DNA of 64,000 nucleotides from Halosimplex litoreum (GTDB taxonomy: Archaea > Halobacteriota > Halobacteria > Halobacteriales > Haloarculaceae), in assembly GCF_016065055.1 (NCBI RefSeq), contig NZ_CP065856.1:1-64000 (forward strand), given 5' to 3'. A program made the position numbers and the translations under genes. Of the stretch, positions 6,942 to 15,328 are shown piece by piece. The number at the start of each line of letters is the position of its first letter. Within the stretch, counting starts at the first letter, position 1. A model generated the notes under the pieces. It did no database searches. It was not told the DNA's origin and was given only the letters and a program-made list of their open reading frames with translations.

Positions 6942-8432
6942 ATGGCGAACGATCCCGAACCGTTCTCGGAGAAACTCCGCGTGCCGGAGGCGCTGACGTT
7001 CGACGACGTGCTCCTGCGGCCGAAGGAGAGCCGGGTCGAAGCGGACGAGGCCGACACGACGACGCGTGTCTCGAAGAACGTCCAGTTGCAGGTGCCGGTG
7101 CTCTCGGCGGCGATGGACACCGTCACCGAGAGCGACATGGCGATCGCGATGGCCCGCGAGGGCGGCCTCGGCGTCATGCACCGTAACATGGACGTCGACG
7201 AGATGGTCGCGGCGATCGAGCGCGTCAAGCGCGCCGACGAGCTCATCATCCGCGACGTGGTGACGGCCGCACCGGACCAGACGGTACGTGAGGTCGACGA
7301 GCTGATGGCCCGCGCGGGCGTCTCCGGCGCGCCGGTCGTCAGCGACGACGACGAAGTACTGGGCATCATCTCGGGCACGGACATTCGCCCGTACCTCGAG
7401 GTCGGCGAGTCCGACGAGGTGCGCGAAGCGATGACCGACGAGGTCATCACCGCGCCCGAGGACGTGACGCCTCGGGAAGCGCTCGAACTCATGTACGAGC
7501 ACAAGATCGAGCGCGTCCCCATCGTCGACGACGACAACCGCCTCATCGGCCTCATTACGATGCAGGGCATCCTCCAGCGCCGCGAGTACGACGCCGCGGC
7601 GCGCGACGACGAGGGGTCGCTGCGGGCGGGCGTCGCCGTCGGACCCTTCGAGGCAGAGCGCGCACAGGCGGCCGACGAGGCCGGCGCCGACGTGTTGTTC
7701 ATCGACTGCGCGCACGCGCACAACCTCAACGTCGTCGACAGCGCCCGCGAGATCACCGCGGAAGTCGACGCCGACGTGGTCGTCGGTAACGTCGGCACGC
7801 GCGAGGCCGCAGAAGCCGTCGTCGACTTCGCCGACGGCATCAAGGTGGGTATCGGCCCGGGTTCGATCTGTACGACTCGCGTCGTGACCGGCGCCGGGAT
7901 GCCCCAGATCACCGCGGTCGCACAGGTCGCCGACGTGGCCGCGCCGGAGAACGTCCCGGTCATCGCCGACGGGGGCATCCGCTACTCCGGCGACGCCATC
8001 AAGGCCATCGCCGCGGGCGCGGACGCCGTCATGCTGGGCTCGTACTTCGCGGGCACCGACGAAGCGCCGGGCCGCGTCGTCACGATGAACGGCAAGAAGT
8101 ACAAGCAGTACCGCGGCATGGGGAGCGTCGGCGCGATGCAGTCCGGCGGCGGCGACCGCTACCTCAAGGACGTCGAGGAGGACGAAGAGGAGGAGATGGT
8201 CCCCGAGGGCGTCGAGGCCGCCACTCCCTACAAAGGCACGCTGGCGAGCGAACTCCACCAGCTCGTCGGCGGCATGCGCTCGGGCATGGGCTACGTCGGC
8301 GCCGAGACCGTCCCCGAGTTCAAGCGCCGCGCCGAGTTCGTCAAGGTATCCCAGGCCGGCCAGCAGGAGGGCCACCCCCACGACGTGGTCATCACCGACG
8401 AGGCGCCCAACTACAGCCCCGACGGCTCGTAG
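6942..8432 (+). CDS. guaB: Inosine-5'-monophosphate dehydrogenase
   Basis: Oxidises IMP to XMP with NAD+, the first step from IMP to GMP. 496 residues with the full family layout: N-terminal TIM-barrel strand (LTFDDVLLRP), two CBS domains inserted at about residues 95-215 (IIRDVVTAAP and MTDEVITAPED), the catalytic loop GIGPGSICTTRVV with Cys310, the phosphate-binding IADGGIRYSGD and the mobile flap (YRGMGSVGAM). The start MANDPEPF is supported by a TATA-like element 26-27 nt upstream. The CBS pair suggests adenine-nucleotide control. It is monocistronic. Confidence 0.97.
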   Translation: MANDPEPFSEKLRVPEALTFDDVLLRPKESRVEADEADTTTRVSKNVQLQVPVLSAAMDTVTESDMAIAMAREGGLGVMHRNMDVDEMVAAIERVKRADELIIRDVVTAAPDQTVREVDELMARAGVSGAPVVSDDDEVLGIISGTDIRPYLEVGESDEVREAMTDEVITAPEDVTPREALELMYEHKIERVPIVDDDNRLIGLITMQGILQRREYDAAARDDEGSLRAGVAVGPFEAERAQAADEAGADVLFIDCAHAHNLNVVDSAREITAEVDADVVVGNVGTREAAEAVVDFADGIKVGIGPGSICTTRVVTGAGMPQITAVAQVADVAAPENVPVIADGGIRYSGDAIKAIAAGADAVMLGSYFAGTDEAPGRVVTMNGKKYKQYRGMGSVGAMQSGGGDRYLKDVEEDEEEEMVPEGVEAATPYKGTLASELHQLVGGMRSGMGYVGAETVPEFKRRAEFVKVSQAGQQEGHPHDVVITDEAPNYSPDGS

Positions 8433-8527
8433 GCACGACGCACACGTTCCGACGGACGCGTTTCGACACGCTCGTTCCGAGGCGCCGACCGCAATTCTCA
8501 GGGGACTTCGAGCCGGACGGGACAGTC

Positions 8528-8959
8528 ATGAGCGTCGACGTTCGCGTCGCCGACGGCGAGGACGACCGCGAGGCGGCCCTCACCGTACGACGAGCGGTGT
8601 TCATCGAGGAACAGGGCGTTTCCGAAGACGTCGAGATGGACGGCAAGGAAGACGAGGCGGTCCACTTCGTCGCGGTCGACGGCGGCGACCCCATCGGCAC
8701 GGCGCGACTCCGGGAGGTCGAGTCGGGTGTCGGGAAGGTCGAGCGGGTCGCAGTCGTCGCCGACCGCCGGGACGAGGGGGTCGGTCGCGACCTGATGGAA
8801 CGACTGGAGGCCGAAGCCGCGGATCGAGGGCTCGACCGGTTGGTGATGCACGCCCAGACCCGCGTCGAGGAGTTCTACGCGCGACTCGGGTACGAGCGGA
8901 CCAGCGACGTGTTCGAGGAGGCCGGGATCGACCACGTCGAGATGGAGAGATCGCTCTGA
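8528..8959 (+). CDS. GNAT-family N-acetyltransferase (ElaA-like)
   Basis: 143 residues, a single GNAT fold. The acetyl-CoA-binding motif A is visible as VERVAVVADRRDEGVGRDLM (about residues 75-95, with R/Q-x-x-G-x-G/A as RRDEGVG), and the final FYARLGYERTSDVFEEAGIDH is the usual C-terminal strand-helix. The N-terminal VRRAVFIEEQGV is typical of the ElaA/YjdJ branch. Substrate unknown. It stands alone, convergent with the ModE-like gene. Confidence 0.85.
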   Translation: MSVDVRVADGEDDREAALTVRRAVFIEEQGVSEDVEMDGKEDEAVHFVAVDGGDPIGTARLREVESGVGKVERVAVVADRRDEGVGRDLMERLEAEAADRGLDRLVMHAQTRVEEFYARLGYERTSDVFEEAGIDHVEMERSL

Positions 8960-8974
8960 ACCGAGTCCGGGGTA

Positions 8975-9679
8975 TCACTCCACGGACCCGTCCGCACCGG
9001 GCGCGGCCGTCGCCCGCGTCGCGGTGGCTTTGAACGAGGCGACCACGTCCGTGTCGGGCTCCAGCCCCAGTGTTTCGAGGCTCGTCTCGGTGACTCGCAC
9101 CGCCAGCGGGTCGGTCGCACCTACGTCGATGCGGACGAGCGCGGTGCCGTCGCCGCGGTCGACGCCGACGACCTCGCCGCGGAATCGGTTGCGTGCGCTC
9201 GTCTCGCCGCCCCCGGGTGCGCGCTCGGGGTCGTGCAGCGTCACGGCGTCGGAGCGGAAGGCCACCCGCACGTCGTCGGCGTCCGTCAACCCGAGCGCTC
9301 GGACGGTCCCGGCGTCGGTCTCGACAGTCACGAGGTCGCCGTTCCGTTCTGCGACGCGGCCGTCGAGGACGAGGCGCTCGGTCGCGGCCGTCCCTGCCAG
9401 CGCGGCCTGCAGTCGGTCGAACTCCGCGAGGAGCTCGCGGGCGGCGTCTGTCAGACGACTACCGCCACCCTCCGTGCCGCCGCGTCGGCGCTCGACCAGC
9501 GGCCCGGCCTCGTCCTCGAGGTCACCGATCCGAGCGTGCGCTCGGGAGTACGAACGCCCGAGCGTCGACGCCGCCGCGTTGAGCGACCCCTCGGCGGCCA
9601 CGGCGCGCAACAGGGCCGCGTCCCGCTCGTCGACGGTCTCCCCGCCGACCCGCAAGTGAGCCTCGAACCCCGCGTCCAT
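8975..9679 (-). CDS. ModE-type transcriptional regulator with TOBE domain
   Basis: Cytosolic DNA-binding oxyanion sensor, 234 residues from MDAGFEAHL at 9679. The N-terminal winged helix of the ModE/LysR-HTH type reads LLRAVAAEGSLNAAASTLGRSYSRAHARI (first part residues about 25-45). Two TOBE-like (molbindin) segments follow: LVLDGRVAERNGDLVTVET and NRFRGEVVGVDRGDGTALV, with VAFRSDAVTLHDPE, a signature also seen in Mop domains. It is divergent from a molybdate/tungstate binding-protein gene, and the 59-bp gap carries a duplicated palindrome, so it probably represses that transporter when oxyanion is bound. Molybdate versus tungstate cannot be decided. Confidence 0.85.
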   Translation of the reverse strand: MDAGFEAHLRVGGETVDERDAALLRAVAAEGSLNAAASTLGRSYSRAHARIGDLEDEAGPLVERRRGGTEGGGSRLTDAARELLAEFDRLQAALAGTAATERLVLDGRVAERNGDLVTVETDAGTVRALGLTDADDVRVAFRSDAVTLHDPERAPGGGETSARNRFRGEVVGVDRGDGTALVRIDVGATDPLAVRVTETSLETLGLEPDTDVVASFKATATRATAAPGADGSVE

Positions 9680-9710
9680 ACCAGCCGACTCGACCCCGTC
9701 GACCAAAATC

Positions 9711-9758
9711 GTTATGTCTCGACCGACACAACGTCGATATGTCTATGCCGACACAACG
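9711..9758. promoter_or_regulatory. Two tandem operator-like palindromes at the oxyanion transporter promoter
   Basis: Two 23-bp copies, 9711-9733 and 9736-9758, share the pattern ATGTC-N6-GACACAACG, each an imperfect palindrome (ATGTC/GACA halves), spaced 25 bp apart. The second copy overlaps the first candidate start codon (9739) of the binding-protein gene, and a TATA-like CAAAATCG lies just upstream. The placement suits repression by the divergent ModE-like protein. Confidence 0.6.
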
Positions 9759-10725
9759 GTCGGCGAGGTCCCGGGACGGCGGGCGGAGCCGGCGGTCGAT
9801 CCTCGCGGCGCTCGGGTCGGCGGGCGCCGTCGTGTCGGTGAGCGGCTGCCTCGGGAGCGTCGCGAGCAGTGAGGAGAGCGGCAGGGAAGGCGTCGATCGC
9901 GGAGACGGTCCACACGGCGGCGACGGGCGGCCGGTGTCGGTCCTCGCCGCCGGGAGTCTGCAGCTCGCTTTCTCCGAGGGGCTGCGCGCGGCGGTCGACC
10001 GGCCGGTCCGCGTCGAGGCCCACGGGTCGGTGACGGTCGCGCGACTGGTCGCCGAGGGCAAGCGCGACCCCGATATCGTCGCGCTGGCCGACACGGCGCT
10101 GTTCGACCGACTGGTCCCGACCGACTGGCACGCCGCGTTCGCGACGAACGCGCTCGTCGTGGCTTACGACGGCGAGAGCGACGTGGGTCGGCGCGTCGGC
10201 GCGGCCGACCGCTGGTTCGACCCGTTGCTGGCGACCGACGCGACGCTGGGCCGCACCGACCCGGATCTGGACCCACTGGGCTACCGGACGCTGTTCGCGC
10301 TCGACCTCGCGAGCGAGCACTACGACCGGCCGGGCCTTCGCGACGCCCTGACCGACTCGCGAGGTGTCTACCCGGAGACCTCGCTGCTCTCGCGGTTCGA
10401 GACCGGCGACCTCGACACCGCCGTCGTCTATCGGAGCATGGCCGAGGACCGCGGGTACGACTACGTCGACCTCCCGCCGGAGATCGACCTGAGTGACCCC
10501 GCGCGCGCCGAGGAGTACGGGACGGTGAGCTACGACCTCCCGACCGGCGAGACCGTCCGCGGAGCACCCATCGAATACGGCGCCCTCGCCCGGACCGACG
10601 CCGACCGGGTGGTCGAGGCGTTCGAGACGCTCGTCGGCGGCGCGTATCTGGCCGACCACGGATTCGTCGTCCCCGACGAGCATCCCACCTACAGTGGTGA
10701 TGTCCCGCGTGTCCACCGCCCGTGA
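9739..10725 (+). CDS. Tungstate/molybdate-type ABC transporter substrate-binding lipoprotein
   Basis: Extracellular solute-binding protein of the ModA/WtpA class, 328 residues. A twin-arginine-like signal (SRRSILAALG) is followed by a haloarchaeal lipobox (SVSGCLGS), so Tat export and lipid anchoring at the Cys are likely. The mature part has the family core: VLAAGSLQLAFSEGL near the N-terminus, a DIVALADTALF strand, FATNALVVAYD, and the tail FETLVGGAYLADHGF. Start is either 9739 or the in-frame ATG at 9745; an operator copy overlaps both. The permease gene overlaps its 3' end. Confidence 0.88.
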   Translation: MSMPTQRSARSRDGGRSRRSILAALGSAGAVVSVSGCLGSVASSEESGREGVDRGDGPHGGDGRPVSVLAAGSLQLAFSEGLRAAVDRPVRVEAHGSVTVARLVAEGKRDPDIVALADTALFDRLVPTDWHAAFATNALVVAYDGESDVGRRVGAADRWFDPLLATDATLGRTDPDLDPLGYRTLFALDLASEHYDRPGLRDALTDSRGVYPETSLLSRFETGDLDTAVVYRSMAEDRGYDYVDLPPEIDLSDPARAEEYGTVSYDLPTGETVRGAPIEYGALARTDADRVVEAFETLVGGAYLADHGFVVPDEHPTYSGDVPRVHRP

Positions 10726-11506
10726 GCCGGCCGACGGAACGTCGGTGTGGGGAGCGACCGCGCCGCTGCTCGGCGGCCTCCTGCTCGTCCTCTACGCCGC
10801 CCCGGTCGCGTGGCTCGTCCTCGCCCAGCCACCGGCGGCCGTGTTCGCCTCGCTCGACGCGCCGTTCGTGGTCGGCGCCGCCCGGAACACGCTCCTCTCG
10901 GCTGCCGTCAGCACCGCGCTGGCGACGCTGTTGGGCGTCCCGCTGGCGTACTGGCTCGCCCGGGCCGACTTCCGCGGGCGGACGCTCGTCACCGCCGTCG
11001 TCGCCTTCCCGCTCGTCCTCCCGCCTGTCGTCAGCGGGATGGTGCTGTTGAGCGCCGTCGGCCCCGAGGGGCTCGGCGGTCTCCTGGGCGTGCGGGTCAC
11101 CGGCACCATCGCCGGCGTCGTCCTCGCACAGACGTTCGTCGCCTCACCGTTCGTCGTCCTCACCGCTCGGAGCGCCTTCGAACGGGTCGACACCGACGCC
11201 GAGGAAGCCGCCCGGACGCTGGGGGCGACGGAGTGGCGGACCTTCCGCCGCGTGACCCTGCCGCTGGCCTGGCGGGGGGTCCTGGCGGGGAGCACGCTCG
11301 CGTTCGCTCGCGCGGCCGGCGAGTTCGGCGCGACGCTCATGCTCGCCTACTACCCTCGCACCCTCCCGGTCCAGATCTGGGCGACCTTCCAGGGCCGCGG
11401 CCTCGACGCCGCCTTCCCCGTCGCCGTCGTCCTCGTCGCCGTCGCCTCGCTCGCGCTCGTCTGTATCAACCTGCTCGGTGAGTCGTCGCTCGTCGCCCCC
11501 GAGTGA
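10700..11506 (+). CDS. Oxyanion ABC transporter permease (ModB/WtpB-like)
   Basis: 268 residues with about six membrane helices. The EAA loop that docks the ATPase is clear (EEAARTLGATEWRTFRRVTL), followed by the AGEFGATLML stretch typical of molybdate, tungstate and sulfate permeases. The ATG at 10700 is used, although GTG codons at 10694 and 10697 are in frame. It overlaps the binding-protein gene by 26 bp, so the two are co-translated. No ATPase gene follows in the window; the cognate ModC/WtpC must be encoded elsewhere or shared. Confidence 0.9.
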   Translation: MSRVSTAREPADGTSVWGATAPLLGGLLLVLYAAPVAWLVLAQPPAAVFASLDAPFVVGAARNTLLSAAVSTALATLLGVPLAYWLARADFRGRTLVTAVVAFPLVLPPVVSGMVLLSAVGPEGLGGLLGVRVTGTIAGVVLAQTFVASPFVVLTARSAFERVDTDAEEAARTLGATEWRTFRRVTLPLAWRGVLAGSTLAFARAAGEFGATLMLAYYPRTLPVQIWATFQGRGLDAAFPVAVVLVAVASLALVCINLLGESSLVAPE

Positions 11507-11580
11507 GTGGCCATCTGAGAGTGACCGCGAGAGCGGTCGGAGACGCGTCCTTTTTCACCGGGGGAAGCCTCCCGTCGGTC

Positions 11581-12012
11581 ATGAGCGACCGCGAGGCATT
11601 CCTGGCGGGCGACCGGCCCGAAGACGTGTTCATGTACTTCGCAGACGACGCCGTCTCGGGGATCGACGCCCTGGCCGGCCACGGCGAGCGCGTCGACGAC
11701 GGCGTCGTCCTCGTCGTCGAGGGCGACAGCGGCCGCAGCGCCTTCCAGCGCGCGACCGACATGGATCCGATGGCCTTCGCCAAACAGGCGATGGCCAACG
11801 ACGGAACGATCGACGCCGACGCGACCGGCGGCGTCTGCCCCGACAGCGACGAGACCGACGGCCCACACGAGGCGCGGTTCGTCTTCGCCTTCGCCGAGGA
11901 ACAGAACGAAGAGGTCGACGGGATCTACAACGAGGGCGACGTGATCCACGCCTACGTCCAGTGTACCTGCGGCACCGCCTACTCCGAGAAGTGGCTCGCC
12001 GGCGAGAAGTGA
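11581..12012 (+). CDS. Conserved haloarchaeal protein (DUF5807-like)
   Basis: 143 residues, acidic and soluble. The start MSDREAFLAGDRPEDVF at 11581 is preferred to an upstream in-frame ATG (11503) that overlaps the permease gene. Conserved-looking parts are ADDAVSGIDALAGHGERV, VVEGDSGRSAFQRATDMDPM and a C-terminal VIHAYVQCTCGTAYSEKW with a CxC pair. I remember it as DUF5807; no function is known. It lies just downstream of the permease but is not obviously a transporter component. Confidence 0.75.
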   Translation: MSDREAFLAGDRPEDVFMYFADDAVSGIDALAGHGERVDDGVVLVVEGDSGRSAFQRATDMDPMAFAKQAMANDGTIDADATGGVCPDSDETDGPHEARFVFAFAEEQNEEVDGIYNEGDVIHAYVQCTCGTAYSEKWLAGEK

Positions 12013-12028
12013 GGACGACCACCCGGCG

Positions 12029-13078
12029 ATGACCGACCCGAAGTACGGTCCCCGCGACCCGCTTTCCGAGGACCAGGTCGCGGCCGCCGTCGCAGCCCTC
12101 CGCGGCGACTGGATGGTCCTCGACACCGAACCGATGCCGGCAGGCAGCGACATCGTGTACGGGGTCACGGTCCGGGACGAGCGAGACCGGCGGCACGAGG
12201 CCGTTTTGAAGTGTTTCCGGAGCGATAGCCCGGTCGACGGTCGCTCCCCCGAACGCTTCCTCGTCGAAGTCGACTTGCTCGAACTCCTCGGACGTGAGAC
12301 CGATGTCCCAGTCCCGGCGGTCTACGGCGGCTATCGCTCACGGGACGGTCTCCCCTCACCGGCGTTCTTGATGGAACACCTGCCCGGCGAGCCACCGCTC
12401 GGGGTCGCCACCGGCGGTCACGAGGCCGTCGCGGAGCGACTCCTCCGCGAGTCCGGTCGACACCTCGCTCGAGTGCACGACCTGCGGTCGTTCGACGCCT
12501 ACGGCGGCCTGGTCTCCGGCGACGACGGCCCGACCGTCCGCGACGGGCGAACGACGTGGCCCGACAGACTGCGCGAGATCGTCGACGACTCGCTCGACGG
12601 GTTGGCCGGCACGCGCTTCGCGGACCTGTCGGGGTCGCTCAGGGCGTACGCCGACGGCCGGTTCGACGAACTCGATCTGGCGGCCGACGCCGCGCTCCTG
12701 CACGGCGACTACCGACCCGGGAACCTGCTCGCCGACGCCGAGACCGGCGAGGTGACGGCCGTCCTCGACTGGGGCGCTGCACAGGCCGGTGACCCTCGAT
12801 ACGAACTCGCGTGGGCGGTCCGCGAGTTCGCCGAACGGGCGCCCGTCGGTTCGGTCGCCCGAGAGCGCGTTCGCGAGGCGCTGTTCGACGCGTACGAGGA
12901 GCACCGAGGTGAGCGCTTCGCGCGCGACGAGGCCTTCGAGCGCCGGCAGTCGTTCTACCTCGCGGTGACGTGGCTGGCCGAGTGCCGGTGGTTCGACGCC
13001 TGGTGGGGCGGCGCCGAGGAGTCCGCGCGCGAAGCGCGCGCCGAGCGACTCCGCGAGAACGTGACCGAACTGCGCTGA
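12029..13078 (+). CDS. APH-family phosphotransferase (aminoglycoside/choline kinase-like fold)
   Basis: 349 residues with a protein-kinase-like fold. The catalytic loop HGDYRPGNLL (about residue 227) and the metal-binding VLDWGAAQAGDPRYELAW with Asp are intact; the N-lobe has YGVTVRDERDRRHEAVLKCF, with a likely ATP-binding Lys. FLMEHLPGEPPLG marks the hinge. The real substrate of such archaeal proteins is unknown; antibiotic phosphorylation should not be assumed. It starts 16 bp after the previous gene. Confidence 0.85.
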   Translation: MTDPKYGPRDPLSEDQVAAAVAALRGDWMVLDTEPMPAGSDIVYGVTVRDERDRRHEAVLKCFRSDSPVDGRSPERFLVEVDLLELLGRETDVPVPAVYGGYRSRDGLPSPAFLMEHLPGEPPLGVATGGHEAVAERLLRESGRHLARVHDLRSFDAYGGLVSGDDGPTVRDGRTTWPDRLREIVDDSLDGLAGTRFADLSGSLRAYADGRFDELDLAADAALLHGDYRPGNLLADAETGEVTAVLDWGAAQAGDPRYELAWAVREFAERAPVGSVARERVREALFDAYEEHRGERFARDEAFERRQSFYLAVTWLAECRWFDAWWGGAEESAREARAERLRENVTELR

Positions 13079-13080
13079 AC

Positions 13081-14172
13081 TTACCGTTCGGTATCGACGC
13101 CTTCCCCCTCCTCGAGCGGGAGCGCGCGGAAGGCGTCGAGGATGGCCTGTTTCGCGACGGCACCCCGTGTCGTCCAGTGGTGGGCGTAATCGAGCATGTC
13201 GTCGTAGATGTGCGGTTTGCAGCCCGCGGCGCGCGGGTGGCCGCCGCCGTTGACCTGTTCGGCGACCTCGTGGGCGCGCTCGAAGCCCTCGGAGCCGCGG
13301 ATCGAGGCGCTGCCGGCCGGCTTGACGATCACGGAGGCGTCGGCGCCTTGCTGGCGCATCGCCTCGGCGACCTCGTTTTGCGAGCAGCGCCCGTAGGTGA
13401 CGCCGACGGTCCACTCGCCGACCTCGCGGAGTTCGCCGCGCTCGACGGCCTTCTCGATCAGCGCCTCCTTCTCGACGCGCTCGTCTTCGAGGAACTCCTC
13501 GACGGCCTCGGGGAAGTCGACGCCGTAGCGGCGGATCACGCGGACGTACTCCTCCGGCTCGGCCCACATCGCGTAGTCCGCGAGGTCGTCGCTGCGCTCG
13601 TCCTCCTTGATCCACAGGTCGTGGTCGCGGGTGACTCGCGCCAGCGCCTCGAACTTCTCGGGGAACGCCGCGTCGAGTTCGGCCAGCGCCACGTCGGTCG
13701 TACAGACCTCGTCGGAGTCGCCGACGGTCAGGTCGACGCCCGCGGCCTCGACGGCGTCGGCGAGGTCGTCGTCCCACTGGTGGTGGTCGAACCAGCGCAC
13801 CGTCGTCCGCTCGGCCAGTGTCTCGATACCTGCGACGTCGCCCTCGCTGTCCGGGCAGAGGTCGCAGACGAAGACGAGGGCGTCGTCGGGCGCGTACTCG
13901 ACGGCCCACTCGATGCTCTGACGGAGTTCGTGGGGGCCCGAGGGGACCAGGGCGGCGTCGTCGCCGTGGACCTCGCGGATCAGCGCGACACAACCCAGGC
14001 CGTCGGCGTCCGTATCGGCGACGACGACCGTCTCGGCGCCGGATAGCGCCTCGACCGCCTCGCTCTCCTTTTTCGTCTCGCGCAGCGAATCTGGGTAGAA
14101 AAAGCCCTCGCCCGGCAGGACCGACTTCCGCTCGAGCGGGAGTCTGTCGCCGTCGATGATCCAGTCGTCCAT
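13081..14172 (-). CDS. DHH-family phosphoesterase (RecJ-like, DHHA1)
   Basis: 363 residues. DHH domain motifs: VVVADTDADGLGCVAL (motif I), VFVCDLCPD (motif II) and RWFDHHQWDDD (motif III, the true DHH). The C-terminal DHHA1 domain ends in NGGGHPRAAGC. Together these give a two-metal phosphodiesterase acting on single-stranded nucleic acid or small (oligo)nucleotides. In archaea, RecJ-like proteins of this type act as nucleases or associate with the replisome; the exact substrate is not shown. Convergent with the kinase-like gene, with 2 bp between the stops. Confidence 0.88.
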   Translation of the reverse strand: MDDWIIDGDRLPLERKSVLPGEGFFYPDSLRETKKESEAVEALSGAETVVVADTDADGLGCVALIREVHGDDAALVPSGPHELRQSIEWAVEYAPDDALVFVCDLCPDSEGDVAGIETLAERTTVRWFDHHQWDDDLADAVEAAGVDLTVGDSDEVCTTDVALAELDAAFPEKFEALARVTRDHDLWIKEDERSDDLADYAMWAEPEEYVRVIRRYGVDFPEAVEEFLEDERVEKEALIEKAVERGELREVGEWTVGVTYGRCSQNEVAEAMRQQGADASVIVKPAGSASIRGSEGFERAHEVAEQVNGGGHPRAAGCKPHIYDDMLDYAHHWTTRGAVAKQAILDAFRALPLEEGEGVDTER

Positions 14173-14283
14173 ACGTGCGACAGCGGCCGCGGCGGTATGA
14201 AGGCCCCGGTCGGGCGGGTCCTGCGGCCCCGACGAGCCCCTCGAGGCGTGCGCCGCAGGCGCGCGTGTGTCAGCGGCGAACGT

Positions 14284-14733
14284 CTAAACGTCAGCGGCCG
14301 CGATCTCGGCTTCGTCGAGCTGTCGGACGGTGAGGACGGGGCGGTCACAGCGGCGGACGACGGCCTCGGCGACGCTGCCGAGGACGAACCCGTGGTCGCC
14401 GTGACGCCCGCGGGTGCCCAGCGCGACCACGTCGGCGTCGACTTCTCCGACGTAGTTGGTGATCTCGGTGCCCGGGCGGCCGTTGCGGACGGCCGTCTCG
14501 ACGGAGCCGTCGGTGCGCCCGCGCACGTCGTCGAGGGCCTCGTCGGCAGCCGCCTCCAGCGCGTCGACGAGTTCCTTTCTGAGTTCGTCCGGCGACGCCG
14601 CTACGTCTCCCCGGTCGACCACGTACAGCGCGTGAACCTCGGCGTCGAACTTCTCGGCGACGTCCAGCGCCACGTCGACGGCCCGGGAGGCGCTCTCGGA
14701 GCCGTCGGTCGCGATGACCACCGTGTCGAACAT
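14284..14733 (-). CDS. Universal stress protein, UspA family
   Basis: 149 residues, a single Usp domain. It starts MFDTVVIATDGSESA with the usual strand-loop and ends in the complete nucleotide-binding signature GTRGRHGDHGFVLGSVAEAVV (G-2x-G-9x-G-S), so ATP binding is expected. A TATA-like element (GTTTATAC, about 14757-14764 on the minus strand) lies about 27 nt upstream of the start. Divergent from a second usp gene; one of four Usp proteins in the window. Confidence 0.9.
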   Translation of the reverse strand: MFDTVVIATDGSESASRAVDVALDVAEKFDAEVHALYVVDRGDVAASPDELRKELVDALEAAADEALDDVRGRTDGSVETAVRNGRPGTEITNYVGEVDADVVALGTRGRHGDHGFVLGSVAEAVVRRCDRPVLTVRQLDEAEIAAADV

Positions 14734-14866
14734 GGTCGAGTGATCCCCCGCCAGGGGTATAAACCACGCCATCGCCGACGCGGGGATACCCGGCCGTCCA
14801 CGGCGGCACGCGCTCGCCGACCGAACCTCGGTGACTTTTTGCCCTCGCCCGACCGAGCGATAGCCA

Positions 14867-15304
14867 ATGAGTCTGGACATCGAGCAGGTCCTCGTCCCGG
14901 TCGACGCGACCGACCAGGCCGAGGAGGCGGTCCGCTACGGCCTCGCGGTCGCCGACCGGTACGACGCCGCGGTCCACGTCCTGCACGTGATCGACGAGCC
15001 CGTCAAACGCGGAATCGAGACCGGCGACGTCGACGCCGAGGCCGTCGCCGACGAGCAGATGTCGTTCGCCGACGACGCCGAGGAGTTCGCCGACGACGTC
15101 TCCGTCACTCACTCGACGGTCGTCGGCTTCTCCCGGTCGCGGCTGCGCCAGCACCCCGGCAGCGCTATCCTCGACGTGGCCGAGGAGCTCCCCGCCGACT
15201 TCGTCGTCGTCCCGCGCGAACACGGGACCGACCCGGACGAGACGCTCGGCAAATCGGCCCAGTACGTCGTCGAATACGCCAGCCAGCCCGTCCTCTCCGT
15301 CTGA
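14867..15304 (+). CDS. Universal stress protein, UspA family
   Basis: 145 residues. The N-terminus IEQVLVPVDATDQAEEAV is typical. The C-terminal signature is degenerate (VPREHGTDPDETLGKSAQYVV, lacking the first glycines), so nucleotide binding is less certain than in the divergent neighbour. A CTTTTTGCC element about 27 nt upstream supports the ATG at 14867 and a leaderless transcript. Precise role unknown; stress-related by family. Confidence 0.88.
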   Translation: MSLDIEQVLVPVDATDQAEEAVRYGLAVADRYDAAVHVLHVIDEPVKRGIETGDVDAEAVADEQMSFADDAEEFADDVSVTHSTVVGFSRSRLRQHPGSAILDVAEELPADFVVVPREHGTDPDETLGKSAQYVVEYASQPVLSV

Positions 15305-15328
15305 ACCGACCGCCACCGGAAGGGGGAC

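Noticed and set aside
5544-8381. 945-codon minus-strand open frame covering guaB
   Set aside because: Only its last 303 codons (from 6455) read as a protein; the rest is antisense to guaB and has the His/Arg/Val composition of a GC-rich shadow frame.
12029-13078. Aminoglycoside resistance gene
   Set aside because: The APH fold is clear, but this fold covers many kinases, and haloarchaeal members have no shown antibiotic role.
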